DNA of 64,000 nt from Tenrec ecaudatus (taxonomy: Eukaryota; Chordata; Mammalia; Afrosoricida; Tenrecidae): contig NC_134532.1 of assembly GCF_050624435.1 (NCBI RefSeq), forward strand, positions 121,986,070 through 122,050,069. The letters are read 5' to 3'. This document shows positions 1 to 10,789 of this stretch, one piece after another. The notes under the pieces were generated by a model, which had not been told where the DNA came from, did no database searches, and was given only the letters and a program-made list of their open reading frames with translations. Position 1 is the stretch's first letter. Each line of letters begins with the position of its first letter. The translations under genes were made by a program, and so were the position numbers.

Positions 1-1942
1 AATATTGTGTTTCATTGGTGCTATACTGCACCCTGGTTGACTCACCCCTTCTTTGTGATCCTTCTGTGAGGGGATGTCCCATTGTCTACAGATGGGTTTT
101 GGGTCTCTGCTCTGACTCCCCTAATTCTCAACAATATGTTTACTTTTGTTGGCTTGTTTGGGGTCTCATGATACCTGTTACCTGATCCCGCTGACACATC
201 ATGATCACATAGACTGGCGTGCTATTTTCATATGGGCTTCTCTGCTAGATAGCTGCTTGTTTAACTTCAAGCCTCTAAGACCCCAGATGTGATATCTTTT
301 GATAGCCTGGCATCATCAGCTTTCTTCACCACATTTTCTTATGGACCCATTTTGTCTTCAGTGAGGTGAGCATCACATAATTCCAGTTTGTTAGAACAAA
401 GTGTTCTTTTGTCGAGGGAGGGCTTGAGCAGAAGCTCAAAGTCCATCCACTTCCTCAATGCATTCTATATAAATATATGTACATAAGCCAATACCTCTAT
501 TTTTATGATTCAATGTATTTGCATGAGTGTACACCTGTGTTTATACCTTTATCCATAGTTTTGCTTCCTAGATCTTTCCTGTGTTTCCTTTTACCTTCCT
601 CCTGCCCCACCATCATGCTCACCCTTCTTCTGCCTCTTAGTAACTCCTCTCAGCTAGATTGCTGTTGCTCCAACACCCCAGGATCTCTACATCCCTAGTT
701 TAATTCCCTAGTTGTTCACCTGTCTATGGTGCTGTTTGCTCACCACTCCCTTCCCCCACCTCCTAAGGCCCTCTGAAACCACTGGTCCCATTGCTTTCTC
801 CTCAGGCTAGCTTCCCATGCCTATCTTATATAGGTAGACAAACCAAAAATGATGTAGGCTAAACAAAAAGACCGAATAAAAAGAGAAGGGAAAAGAGAGG
901 GGGAAAGAGAAGAAAATAAATAACTAGAAAAAAAATAAGAAAGCATAGATAATTCCAGGTTTGTCTGCTGACCTTTATGAGTATCTCCCCACTGGTCCTG
1001 TGGGGATTCTGGTAACTGCCCCTCCTAGCCTGAAGTCTATTTTGGGAGGCTCTTCAGGGGCTGTGTGGCTTGGCTTTGCTCCCTTTGCTGATCTGGTATA
1101 TTCCTTTCTTGGTTCGCCCTACTGTGGGGGTTCAAACTGGAATCACTCCCCGCCGTGTGTCCCCAGATTGTCCTCAGTCGTGGTGTGCTTCAGTGAGGGG
1201 ACACCATGTCAGGAGCTGTTGTTGGTCCTACAGTCCTCTCTGTGCCTTAGCAGCTCAGTGCAGGGACATTGTCCTGTGGGCTTGGAGTGCCGGGATGGGG
1301 TCCAGAACCTCACTCTCTCTTTAACCTTCTTGGTTTGCTTCTGTGGGTGTGGCAGGCCAGCCCCTCTCCCCACCTGCAGGTTTAGGGTTGTCCTCTGTAG
1401 CACAGACTTCTAGGGAGGGGGTCAGTTTGGCTCTGATTGGGGCCGACCCTGTAGCCCACTCTGTTTATGTGTTGCTTCAGGTGGCTATGTTGCCCTCCAG
1501 GTTTGAAGCGCCGTGGTGGGAACTGCATGCACCCTCCCAATACTGTGGAAACATAACCAATACTCTCCCCCTCGATGAGTTAGGACCCTGCTCCCCCAGG
1601 GCCATCATCTCCCCCTCCTCTTTCCCCTTTGTTGTGTTGGAATGATGTGTATATCCATGGGTTTGGCCTGCCTGCCACCCGACTGCCTATACCGCAATCC
1701 GTACAGTGTGAGAAAAGTGGCTTTTCTCCTATACCTCCTGTGCTGATTGTACTTACCTCAGGGACTCATGTTGTACTTGTCCTTTTGTGAGTGGCTAACT
1801 TCACTTAGCATAATTTCCTCCAACTCTTCGCATGAGGCGATGTGCTTCATGTGGTCTTCAGTGTTTTTTAGGTATGCGTAGGACTCCATTGTGTGTATGT
1901 GCCAGAGTTTTCTAATCCACTCCTCGATCAAATGAAAATTTA
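1..1942 (-). mobile_element. L1 LINE: end of ORF2 and long 3'UTR, antisense
   Basis: This is the 3' part of a LINE-1, lying in antisense. On the - strand, 1946 to 1758 reads as the C-terminal end of L1 ORF2p: residues such as EWIRKLWHIHTMESY followed by EEIMLSEVSHSQKDKY are the family's usual C-terminal pattern. From 1758 down to 1 is a long 3'UTR; parts of it recur in sense at 12.9-14.3, 15.9-17.3 and 22.6-24.4 kb. A purine-rich/pyrimidine-rich asymmetric stretch lies near 740-930. The polyadenylated end is outside the window. ORF2 continues beyond the DNA element inserted at 1943-2457. The copy is dead. Confidence 0.8.
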
Positions 1943-2457
1943 CCATATATACTCATGTGTAAGCCGAATTTTTCAGCACAAAAAATGTGCTGAAAAACTG
2001 GGGTTCGGCTTATACATGGGTCAGTGGTACCCCAGCGAGGTGTAACATCTCGCTGAACCCCGCCCCGAGATAATGGGATGAGTGCTGAACTGGTAAGGAT
2101 GTGTCTGTGGCTGCGCTCCGTCTCTCCCCTCTGGTCTCTGTGTTAATTCACATCCTGCATCCCCTGCCCGAAAGGACTCCCCCATCTCCTCCCGGCTAAC
2201 ACATCACGGGGTGGGGGGCCATTACCATGAAAGTTCTTTTTCAAAGTCTTGTCTTAAAATATTTAAATACATTGCCCCACACATGTCTCAATTTTTAGTA
2301 ATTTTATTTTCATTTGTTTTGATTATTGAAACTCACCAAAACTTCTGCATTTTCCACTCTAGGCTTATACTCGAGTCAATCACTTTTGCTGGTTTCCCAG
2401 GTAATAATTAGGTACCTTGGCTTATACTCACGTTGGCTAATATTTGAGTATATACGG
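1943..2457. mobile_element. TA-flanked inverted-repeat DNA transposon (Tc1/mariner-like MITE), 515 bp
   Basis: The termini are inverted repeats: CCATATATACTCATG at the left and, read on the other strand, CCGTATATACTCAAA at the right. Both are followed by a TAAGCCGA or TTAGCCAA block. TA dinucleotides flank both ends (1941-1942 and 2458-2459). Removing the insert plus one TA rejoins the interrupted L1 reading ...AAATTTAGGTTGTTTCC, which fixes the target site as TA and so the Tc1/mariner superfamily. An internal palindrome (TTTTTCAGCACA / TGTGCTGAAAAA) sits near the left end. There is no transposase, so it is non-autonomous. I cannot name the exact family. Confidence 0.75.
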
Positions 2458-2700
2458 TAGGTTGTTTCCAATTCTCTGCGATTGTGAACTGCACCACAGT
2501 AAACATTGGAGCCAGACAACTGCTAGACATCTATTTCTTACCTCTTCTAGGCGTATGCCCAGTAGAGGGATAGCTCAGTCATGCGGTAGCTCAATTTCCA
2601 TTTGCTTCAAATATCACCAGAGTATGTTCCACAGAGGCGGTATATATCTACATGACCAGCAGCAGTGGAGGAGAGTTATTAAATAGATTTTAAGAGAGAT
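2458..2700 (-). mobile_element. L1 ORF2 fragment, continuation of the copy at 1-1942
   Basis: In antisense this continues the L1 ORF2 interrupted by the DNA transposon. It resembles the well-known antisense L1 motif around GGATAGCTCAGTCATGCGGTAG. The 5' truncation point of the L1 copy is near 2690-2700. Confidence 0.7.
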
Positions 2701-2789
2701 TCCAAACGTTGTCAGACTAGAAGAAAAGACCTTGCAATCTAGTTGTTAAGAAAATCAGGCAACGTGGTTCATCTTATGGGGTCACAGAA

Positions 2790-2875
2790 GTCCAGTTCTG
2801 CTGTGCACACAGTCACTTTGAGTCAGGGTTGACTCTATGGCAGCCTACAACAGCAGCAGCAACAAACGATTGATA
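2790..2875 (+). mobile_element. RTE LINE 3' terminal fragment
   Basis: The stretch matches the end of the afrotherian RTE: a CTGCTGTGCACA...GTCACTTTGAGTCAGG block followed by GGCAGCCTACAACAGCAGCAGCAACAA, where the CAACAA repeats form the tail. Confidence 0.65.
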
Positions 2876-3389
2876 AATTTTCCTTGTGTTGAAAATATTT
2901 GTTGAATATATTTTTGAGTAATAGAATTAAAGCACTGCTGTATAGCATTTTAAGCTGGTTAAAATTTTAAGCTATTTTAAGGTTTATTTTTGAAGTTTTA
3001 TTGGCAAATAATTCACATAACATACACTTTAATAGTTCAGTCACATCATGAAGGGTTGTACAGTCATCACCGCAATTAGTTTGGGAACATTTTCTCCTTT
3101 CTTGTACTCATCATTATTAGCTCCCCAGTCTCCCCAACCTCCCTGCCACATCCCCAAGAAATCCTGAATCCAGTTACTGTATCTATAGATTTACCTCTCC
3201 TGGGTTTCATATACAAAAAAAAAAAAAAACTAACAATGAAGGCAAAGTAAAACAGACAAAAACCTCAGTTGAAAAGAAATAGTAATTGGCAGAAGACAAA
3301 AAAAGACATAGTAAAAACTAGAAAAGAAAGCAGGAAATAGTAAATACTAGAACACATTTAAAATTGATCATTAAAATATTAAAATCATA

Positions 3390-3572
3390 AAAAACTGCTG
3401 CCACCGAATCAATGCTGACTCATAGAGACCTGCTGTGTGTGTCTGAGCCTGTAACTGGTTAAGGTGGTAGGAAGCCCAACCTTTCTCCTGCAGAGCAACT
3501 GGTGGGCTCGAACTGCTGACCATGTAGATCGCAGCCCAAATCGTAACCACTGCTCCATTAGAGATCAAATGA
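3390..3572 (-). mobile_element. AfroSINE inserted in an L1 fragment
   Basis: The body motifs are ACCGAATCAATGCTGACTCATAG, then CTCCTGCAGAGCAACTGGTGGG, then a B-box-like TCGAACTGCTGACC on the opposite strand, and AACCACTGCTCC at the head end. The pol III box orientation makes the SINE sense strand minus. Confidence 0.75.
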
Positions 3573-3799
3573 TAGAGTGCTAAATTTTAACCAAACTGTA
3601 TCTTCAATCATCCACTTTCCAACGCATGATGCATTACATCAAGGCTGTTCACAACCCTAACCCACGCTCAGAGGGGATTCACCGGAGGCTCAATCCACAT
3701 ATAATTCTCCCTCACTTTTCTTTAAAACAACTTTTAATGAGCCCAAAGGCGGATCAAATGACAAGATAATACATTTAAGCTTAACCATTTCTAACGAAC

Positions 3800-3978
3800 G
3801 CAAAGGGGCAGTGAAAAAGAGGAAGGTCCTCAAGGAGAGGAGTGACACCGTGGTTGCAACAATGGGCGCGAACATAGGAACAAGCATGTGGATGGCACGA
3901 GACAGGTCAGTAGTTCTTTCTGCTGCACAAAAGGTTGCTATGAATCTGAAGCGACACAATAGCACCTAACAACAATGT
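3800..3978 (+). mobile_element. RTE LINE 3' terminal fragment
   Basis: It carries the RTE C-terminal/3'UTR signature: a GGAAGGTCCTCAAGGAGAGG block, TTGCAACAATGGGCGCGAAC, and the tail GCACCTAACAACAATG. Confidence 0.7.
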
Positions 3979-4416
3979 CTGCCATAATCGCCATTAAAAT
4001 GCTCTTGGCTGCTAACAAAGCTATTTACCTCCCGTGAGGATGGTCAGAGGTATTCACAGGAGGTTTAATCCATTTGGGGACCCTGCAAATGGGTTCTGAG
4101 TTTCCATAACCTTCGGCAAGCCAGGTGTCCACAATTTAAGCTCTGATACCATTCCCTCCTTTGGACTTGGATTTTTATTATCTAGAATTCTTGGATCATA
4201 CCAGCAGGTGTGTTTCTTCCATGTGGACTTAGTTGACATCTAACTTAGATGGCTGCTTGTTTTAAGACAAGCTGGGCACCATCTAGTTTCTTCACCAAAC
4301 TTTGTCATAGCACCCATATCTTCAGAATCTCTTCAGGAGCATCAAGCAGAGCCATGTCATAAGAATTAATTTCTTTTAGATTGGGGCTGGAATTAAATGC
4401 AAGCTAAGGTCTATTT

Positions 4417-4722
4417 TACTTTTTTAATCATTTCATTGGGGGCTTGTACAACTCTTATCGCAATCCATCCATCCATCCATCCATTGTGTCAAGCTCATTT
4501 GTACATTTGTTGCCATCATCATTCTCAAAACATTTCCTTTCTACTTGAGCCCTTGGTATCAACTACTCATTTTTCCCCTCCCTCTGCTCTCCCCTCCCTC
4601 ATGAACCCTTGATAATTTATAAATTATTATTATTTTGTCATGTCTTACACTGTCTGATGTCTCCCTTCACCCACTTTTCTGTTGTCCATCCCCCATAGAG
4701 GAGGTTATATGTAGATCCTTTA
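4417..4722 (-). mobile_element. 5'-truncated L1, 3' tail only, antisense
   Basis: It starts with the antisense of AATAAAATGATT-type ends (AATCATTTCATTGGGGGCTTG), followed by the conserved TTGTACATTTGTTGCCATCA and AATTTATAAATTATTATTATT blocks seen in all the young L1 tails of this window. A CATC repeat lies at about 4467-4484. Confidence 0.8.
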
Positions 4723-4724
4723 AT

Positions 4725-5335
4725 TTAAGAATATTTTAGTCAAATTTCTCTAAAAAATGTTACTTAACTAGTATTAATAACAACTTTCCACTCTGATATG
4801 TGCATATTTTTTGCAACTCATTATCTCAGTTATCTTTTGATGTTTTAAAAAAATCTATTTTCTTCCTACTTAACAAAATAAGGATTTTCACTCTTTCTTT
4901 TTTTTTTTTTTTTGTATGCTGTCCTGGGAGCATGCCCATGGAGTGAGGCCACCAAAAGTCTGACCAATCCTCTAGGCAAGGCTCCTAGGGTGATCTGGTC
5001 CACTTCACTCTTTCTTATACTCAAAATATATGCTTCTTTGTCTAGCAATAGTTACTTGTTACTGATGGCGATGTATATCTACAATGCAATTTTGAAACCA
5101 GGGAAATAAAATAGTTTCTTGCATAATAAAGTATAATTTGTCGATGGAGACCATCATGCACTCTTTTACTGTTTTGAATGTGACAGTTGTGGTTTCAGAG
5201 ACACTCATAAAGTAGTATGATAATTACCACAGTTGTACATGGTGGTTAAGGAACATTTTAAAATATTATTTCCTCTTGAATTTGAATATTTATATATACT
5301 CAAATGTGCTATCAATTACATACATACATATATAT
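4725..5335. other. AT-rich stretch, nothing recognised
   Basis: I see no gene. There is a T-run at about 4900-4913 and a short segment near 4915-4980 that may be a decayed SINE remnant, too degraded to call. Confidence 0.4.
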
Positions 5336-5337
5336 GA

Positions 5338-5342
5338 TGCTA

Positions 5343-5416
<74 letters not shown>
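5338..5416. repeat. (TA)n microsatellite
   Basis: About 75 bp of nearly pure TA dinucleotides, flanked by short TATATGTATA imperfections. Confidence 0.97.
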
Positions 5417-5419
<3 letters not shown>

Positions 5420-5430
5420 CTCTCATCCTG

Positions 5431-5625
5431 AACCAAACCAAATTCACCACCGTTTAGACAACTCTGACTCATAGCGACCCTATAGGACAGGGTAGAACCG
5501 CCTCTGTGGGTTTCTAAGACTGAAACTCTTTGCAGGAGTAGAAAGTCACATCGTTCTCCTCTGGAGTAGTTGATGGTTTCGAATGGTTGACTTTGAGGTT
5601 AACAGTCCAATGTGTAATAGACAAT
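5431..5625 (-). mobile_element. AfroSINE
   Basis: The canonical AfroSINE core is present: CCCTATAGGACAGGGTAGAAC, then GTGGGTTTCTAAGACTG, then the B-box region in antisense (GGTTTCGAATGG). It adjoins the TA microsatellite directly. Confidence 0.85.
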
Positions 5626-5627
5626 AT

Positions 5628-5955
5628 TCATCAAAATATTGTAGGTGCCATTGAGTCAGTTGTGACTAACAGTGACCCCACACACAACAGAACGAAGCAC
5701 GGGCAATCCTTTGCCATCCTCACAATCATTGCTGTTTGTCGTAACCACTGTGTCTGCCCGCCTCCTTGAGGGGCTCCCTGTCTTTCACTTATACTCCTCT
5801 TTATCAATCTTGATGTCATTCATTTCCCAGGGACTGGCCCCTCCTGGTAACATGTTTAAAGTATGTGAGACAAAGTCTCACCATCCATACTTCTAACGAA
5901 GGCATGTTGTTGTACTTCTTCCAAGACAGATTTGCTTGTCCTTCTGGCAGTCCAT
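5628..5955 (-). mobile_element. RTE LINE 3' fragment
   Basis: The antisense RTE end runs from the GTAGGTGCCATTGAGTCAG terminus through CACAACAGAACGAAG, CCAGGGACTGGCCCCTCCTG and GTATGTGAGACAAAGTCTC to CTTCCAAGACAGATTTG. It is a separate insertion from the next RTE fragment because the 3' terminus restarts at about 5956. Confidence 0.75.
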
Positions 5956-6884
5956 GTTGTTGTTGTTAGCTGCCCTGGGCCGGTCTGACTCCTAGTGGCT
6001 CAATGTACAACGGAGGACAGCACCACACAATCCTGAGTCATTCTCACAATTGTTCTTACGTTTGAGTTCACTATTGCAGCCATTGCGTCAATCTATCTTG
6101 TTGAGGGCCTTCATTTTCACTGCCCCTCTATTTCACCAAGCATCATGCCCTTTTCCAGGGACCGGTCTCTGCTGATAACATGTCAAAGACATGAGACAAA
6201 GTTTGTCATCCTTGCTTCTTTAGATCTCTCTGATTGTTCTTCTTCTGAGACAGATTTGTTGGTTCCTTTGGAAGCCCATATTACTTTGAGTATTGTTCAC
6301 TAACACTATAATTCTAATGCATCTCTTCTTCTTTAGCCTTCCTTAATCAATGTCCCAATTTCAAATGCATATGAAGTAACTGAAAATTCCATGGCTTGGG
6401 TCAGGTGCACCTCAGTCTGCAAAATAACACCCTTGCTTCTTAACACTTTAAAGAGGGAGTCTTGTACAGCATATGTGCCCATTGCAACATGTCTTTTGAT
6501 CTTTTGACTGCTGCTTCCATGAGCATTGATTGTGGATCCAAGCAAGACAAAATCGTTGACAGCTTCAAGCTTTTCTCCACATACCATAATGTTACCTATT
6601 GATCCAGTTGAGAGGTCTTTTATTTTATTTACAGTGCGTTATAACCCACATTGAAGGCTGCAATCCTTGGCCTTTATCAGCAAGCTCTTCAAGGCCTCTT
6701 CACTTTGCAAACAAGGTTGGGTCCTCTGCATCTTTCATGTAGTTAGCAAGCCTTCTTCCAATCCTGATGCTGCATTCTTCTTCAGAGAATCCAGCTTCTC
6801 TGATGATTTGCTCAGTATCAGATAGAACAAGTATGATGGGAAGGTACACAAGGATACAATTCTGATGTACACCTTTCTTGATTT
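5956..6884 (-). mobile_element. RTE LINE fragment (RT C-terminus and 3' end), split by an L1
   Basis: The antisense RTE starts again at its TTGTTGTTGTTAGCTGCC terminus. On the - strand, 6587-6333 reads as the RT C-terminal region (GEKLEAVNDFVLLGSTINAHG), the same block as in the copies at 9.7, 38.4 and 46.6 kb. The frame is broken. The element is interrupted at 6885-7772 by an L1 and resumes at 7773. Confidence 0.8.
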
Positions 6885-7772
6885 TTTTGTTCTGATTTCT
6901 CTTATTTATTTATTTATTTATATTTAAATCATTGTATTGGGGGCTCATACAACTCTTATCACAATCCATACATACACAATGTGTCAAGTACATTTGTACA
7001 TTGTGTCAAGCACATGTGTACATTTGTTGCTCTCATCATTCTCAAAACATTTGCTTTCTACTGGAGCCCTTAATATCAGGTCCTCATTTTCCCCCTCCCT
7101 CCTCCCTTACCCCTCCCTCATAAACCCTTGATAATTTATAAATTATTGTTTTGTCATGTCTTACACTGTCCAACGTCTCCCTTCACCCACTTTTCTGTTG
7201 TCCATCCCCCATGGAGGAAGTTATATGTAGATCCTTGTAATTGGTTCCCCCTTTCCACCCCACCCCCCTCCACCCTCTCAGTATTGCCCCTCTCACCACT
7301 GGTCCAGAAGGGATCATCTGACCTGGATTTCATGTGTTTCTGGATTCTATTGTACCAGTGTCAATCCTCTGGTCTAGCCATATTTGTAAGGCATAATTGG
7401 GATCGTGCTAGTGGGGGGTAGGGGGGAGCATTTAGGAACTAGAGGAAAGTTGTATGTTTCATCGTTGTTATACTGCACCCTGACTGGCTTGTCTCCTCCC
7501 CAAGACCCTTCCGTAAGGGGATGTCCAATGGCCTACAGATGGGCTTTGGGTCTCCATTCCGCACTCCCCCTTATTCACAATGATATGATTATTTTGTTCG
7601 GATGATGCCTGATACCTGATCCCTTCACCATCTCATGATCACACAGGCTACTGTGCTTCTTCCATGTGAGCTTTTAGACCCCAGATGCTATATCTTTTGA
7701 TAGCCGGGCACCATCAGCTTTATTCGCCACATTTGCTTATTCACCCATTTGTCTTCAGCGATTGCATCGGGG
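6885..7772 (-). mobile_element. 5'-truncated L1 3'UTR inserted into RTE
   Basis: The copy has an antisense (TAAA)n-type tail, TTATTTATTTATTTATTTAT at about 6900, then the conserved TCATTGTATTGGGGGCTCATA end and about 800 bp of L1 3'UTR. The same RTE sequence flanks both ends as a target-site duplication: ACCTTTCTTGATTT at 6871-6884 and ACCTTTCTTGAATTT from 7773. This gives the exact limits of the insertion. Confidence 0.85.
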
Positions 7773-8160
7773 ACCTTTCTTGAATTTTAAAACATGAAAT
7801 ATTTCCTTGTACAGTTTGCACAACTGCATTTTGATTCATGTGTAGATTTTGAATGAGCACAATTATATGTTCTGGAATCTCCATTCTTCTCAAGGTTATC
7901 CATAGTTTTTTATGTTCCCTATAGCAAGATTGTATCATCTGCATACTGCAAGTTGTTAATGAGTTTTTCTCCAAGCTGCATGCCAATTTCTTCTTCATAT
8001 AGTCCAGCTATACAAACTAAGTGTAGTGAAAGTGTAGTGTAGGAATCATGCTGCACATGATTCCTAATTTTAAAATTTGTTCTGTTCAGAAGGCTGCCCA
8101 TAGCCTAGGTACTGGTTCCACAAGAGCACAATTAAGTGTTGTGGAATTGCCATATTGGTG
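7773..8160 (-). mobile_element. RTE LINE fragment, continuation past the L1
   Basis: The antisense RTE resumes with the RT region. Reading the - strand gives fragments such as NLHMNQNAVVQ and NNLQYADDTILL. YADD is the catalytic RT box, and it survives in this relic. Frames are broken. Confidence 0.75.
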
Positions 8161-8169
8161 CTAGACATT

Positions 8170-8455
8170 AAACTTTACTTTTATGGACAACAGAAAAGTG
8201 GGGGAAGGGAGACATCAGACAGTGTAAGATATGACAAAATAATAATAATTTATAAATTATCAAGGGTTCATGAAGGAAGGGTGAGTGGGGAGGGAGGGGA
8301 AAAATGAGGAGCTGATCCCAAGGGCTCAAGCAGAAAGCAAATGTTTTGAGACTGATGAGGGCAACAAATGTACAAATGTGATTGATACAATTGACAGATG
8401 TATGGATTGTGATAAGAATTGTACGAGCCCTCAATAAAATGATTTTTTTCATTTT
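8170..8455 (+). mobile_element. 5'-truncated L1, 3' tail only
   Basis: The tail runs from ATGGACAACAGAAAAGTGGG through AATAATAATTTATAAATTATC and ends CAATAAAATGATTTTTTTC. Confidence 0.85.
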
Positions 8456-8649
8456 TTAAAAGAGATTTTTAAAGTCTTATATAACTCCATTATAGTTCTT
8501 GCCATGATAGTAAGATTCATGAGTCATTAGCAAATCTAGATATTGCTTTTCAAATTGTATCAATAACTCAAGATGCCATTGTCTCAGCAGAGTGAATTTT
8601 GTCCAATCACAATTAAATTATAATTGGAAGTTTTAATTAATTAATCAGG

Positions 8650-10300
8650 AAATATTTTCTAATTTGAGCTTCCAGACTAAGAACAGACGGCAAAGAGGAA
8701 ATAGGCTGTCTGCTGGGGAGAAAGTAGCCACTGAAAACCTTATTTATAGAATCAAAACACTGTCAGATATTGAAAGCCTAATACATGGAAGCAAAGCATT
8801 GCCAGAAATAGAGCCAGAGGGTGAGGCCCTCAATCTGAAGGCATTTGAAATGTGAATGCAGAGCAGCTGCGTTCTCAAATGAGAGTCGAGCATGGTGATT
8901 GGGAAGTGAAAGTCTTTGGGATATGCATTTTCTGATGGGGCCCAACTCCAAATGAGAAGGAGGAGCTGCAAGCATCAATTAATAACCAGAATTTGGAATG
9001 TACAAAATACAAATCTAAGAAAATTGGTAAATGTCAAAAATGAAATAATGCATAAGTATCAATATCCTGAAATCAACTGGTGTTGATCACTTTGAATCAG
9101 AAAGTCATATGGTTTTTATACTAGGAATGACACAAGCAAGAGGAACAGGGATACAACATTCATAAAAAGGGGCATTTCAAGGCCTTTCTTGAAGTACAAT
9201 GCTGGGGTAGAATTTTATCTATTTGCCATCAGAGAAATCTAATAAATACAATTGCTATTCAAATTTATGCAGCCACCACCAAAGCTAATGACAAAGAAAT
9301 GGAAGAATTCTACCATTTTGCTATTCTACTATTCTTCTTCAGGCTAAAATTGATCAAACAAGCAATCAAGATGAGTTGATAATTATTGGTGATTGGAATG
9401 CAAAAATGGCAGACAAAGAATTGTGGGTGAAAAATATGGCCTTCATGATAGAAAGAAAGCTAGAGATCACATGATAGAATTTTTCAAGACCAATAACTTT
9501 TTCATTGCAAATACCTTTTTAACAAAACATGGACTTCTGCAGATGAAACGCACATAAATCAAATTGACTACACCTGTGGGAAGCACCAGTGGAGGAGCAC
9601 TTGAAGCACTTACTGATGAAGATCAAGGATTTCAGCCTTCAGTATGGATGACAGCTCACTGTAAAGAAGGCAATCTTCCTCACAACTGGACCACTAGATA
9701 ACATCGTGATAAATGGAGAAAACATTGAGGTTGTAGATGATTTTGTCTTGCTTGGGGTCATATTCAGTGCTCATGGAAGCAACAGTCAGGGAATCTAAAG
9801 ACATGCTGCACTGAGTAAATCTGCTGCCTCACCCCTCCCCAGAGTATGGGAAGCATGGGGATTCCTTTGAGGACTAAGGTGTACCAAACCCAAGCCATGG
9901 TACTTTCAATTACTCCACTTACATGTGACAGTTGTACATTGATTAAAGAAAACTAATCAAGGATCTCTGTGTTTTAATTGTGATGCTGTGGGAAGAATAT
10001 CAAAAGTACCAAAGAGTGCCAAAAGAACAATCTGGCTTGGGAGAAGTACAGCCAGAATGCTCCTTAGAGGCAAGGAGGGCAAGACTTAGTCTCTTATACT
10101 TTGGACCTGTTGTGAGGAGAGACCAGTCCTTGGAGAAGGACATCATGTTGCTACAGTAGAGGGGCAGTGACCATGAGGAAGACCCTCGACAAGACGGATT
10201 GTCGCAGTCGCTGCAACAACGGGCTCAAACATAGAACAACTGTGAAGACGGCATGGACCGCGGCAGGATCTCGGTCTATTGTACATCGGGCCACTGTAAG
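8650..10300 (+). mobile_element. RTE LINE with internal deletions
   Basis: The 5' part (8664-8990) matches the 5'UTR-like stretch of the copies at 28.6 and 43.4 kb, e.g. GAGCTTCCAGACTAAGAACAG. The endonuclease region follows, including the readable block LIIIGDWNAKM near 9380-9410, where D and N of the GDWNAK motif are catalytic in this family. A large deletion joins the end of the endonuclease directly to the RT C-terminus near 9580. The 3' part runs to about 10300. Numerous stops are present. Confidence 0.75.
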
Positions 10301-10452
10301 TCGTAACCCTAGAGGACAGAGTAGAACTGGCTCTGTGTGTTTCAGACTGTAACTCTTTATTGAAGTAGCCTTGACTTTCTCCCTCGGAGTGACTCGTGAT
10401 TTCAAAATAGTGGCTTAGCAATGCTTAACCACTACACCGCCAGAGCTCCCAT
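10300..10452 (-). mobile_element. AfroSINE abutting an RTE 3' end
   Basis: It contains CGTAACCCTAGAGGACAGAG, the core TCAGACTGTAACTCTTTATTG, and the head end AACCACTACACCGCCAGAGCTCC in antisense. The RTE and the SINE share the GTCACTATAAGTCG junction motif, as expected from the SINE's RTE-like tail. Confidence 0.8.
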
Positions 10453-10789
10453 GACTCCAACTATATAGTCAATATTACCTTTTAATAGTGCAAAATGTTT
10501 AAATGTCCTAAACCATTTAAAGAAAAGTTGAGTTGAAGTGCATAAACACTGTATTAACAAAATCACTTCAGTGTATGCACTGAAGTGCATAATCACTGTT
10601 AAAAGTATAAATTACTCAAAGAACACTCTAACTCATAGTTACAGTGGCCCGTTTCTCCTTAGTATGGTACTCAATCTAGAATACTTTTTAAAGTAGTGAA
10701 GTTTTACTCTCTACTGAAATTTAAAAATTTTAAGCTTGATATGCTATAAACAGTACAAAAATAAGTAAACACTCAGCCAAGAATTAATC

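Larger units (their letters stand above)
2985..4410 (-). mobile_element. Older L1-type 3' end, antisense, copy 1 of 3
   Basis: In antisense this begins with TTTTATTGGCAAATAATTC, the reverse of a classic L1 ...AATAAAA tail, and runs through blocks shared with 14,430-15,375 and 29,325-30,530. Examples are the GCACCATCT...TTCTTCACCA...TTTG block near 4,275-4,305 and GGCTGGAATTAA near 4,386. It is interrupted by an AfroSINE (3390-3572) and an RTE tail (3800-3978). The L1 assignment rests on the tail and on similarity to mammalian L1 3'UTR; the subfamily is not identified. Confidence 0.6.

Noticed and set aside
961-1645. Open frames of 100-150 codons on the + strand
   Set aside because: They lie in the antisense of an L1 3'UTR; similar sequence recurs elsewhere, so they are not host genes.
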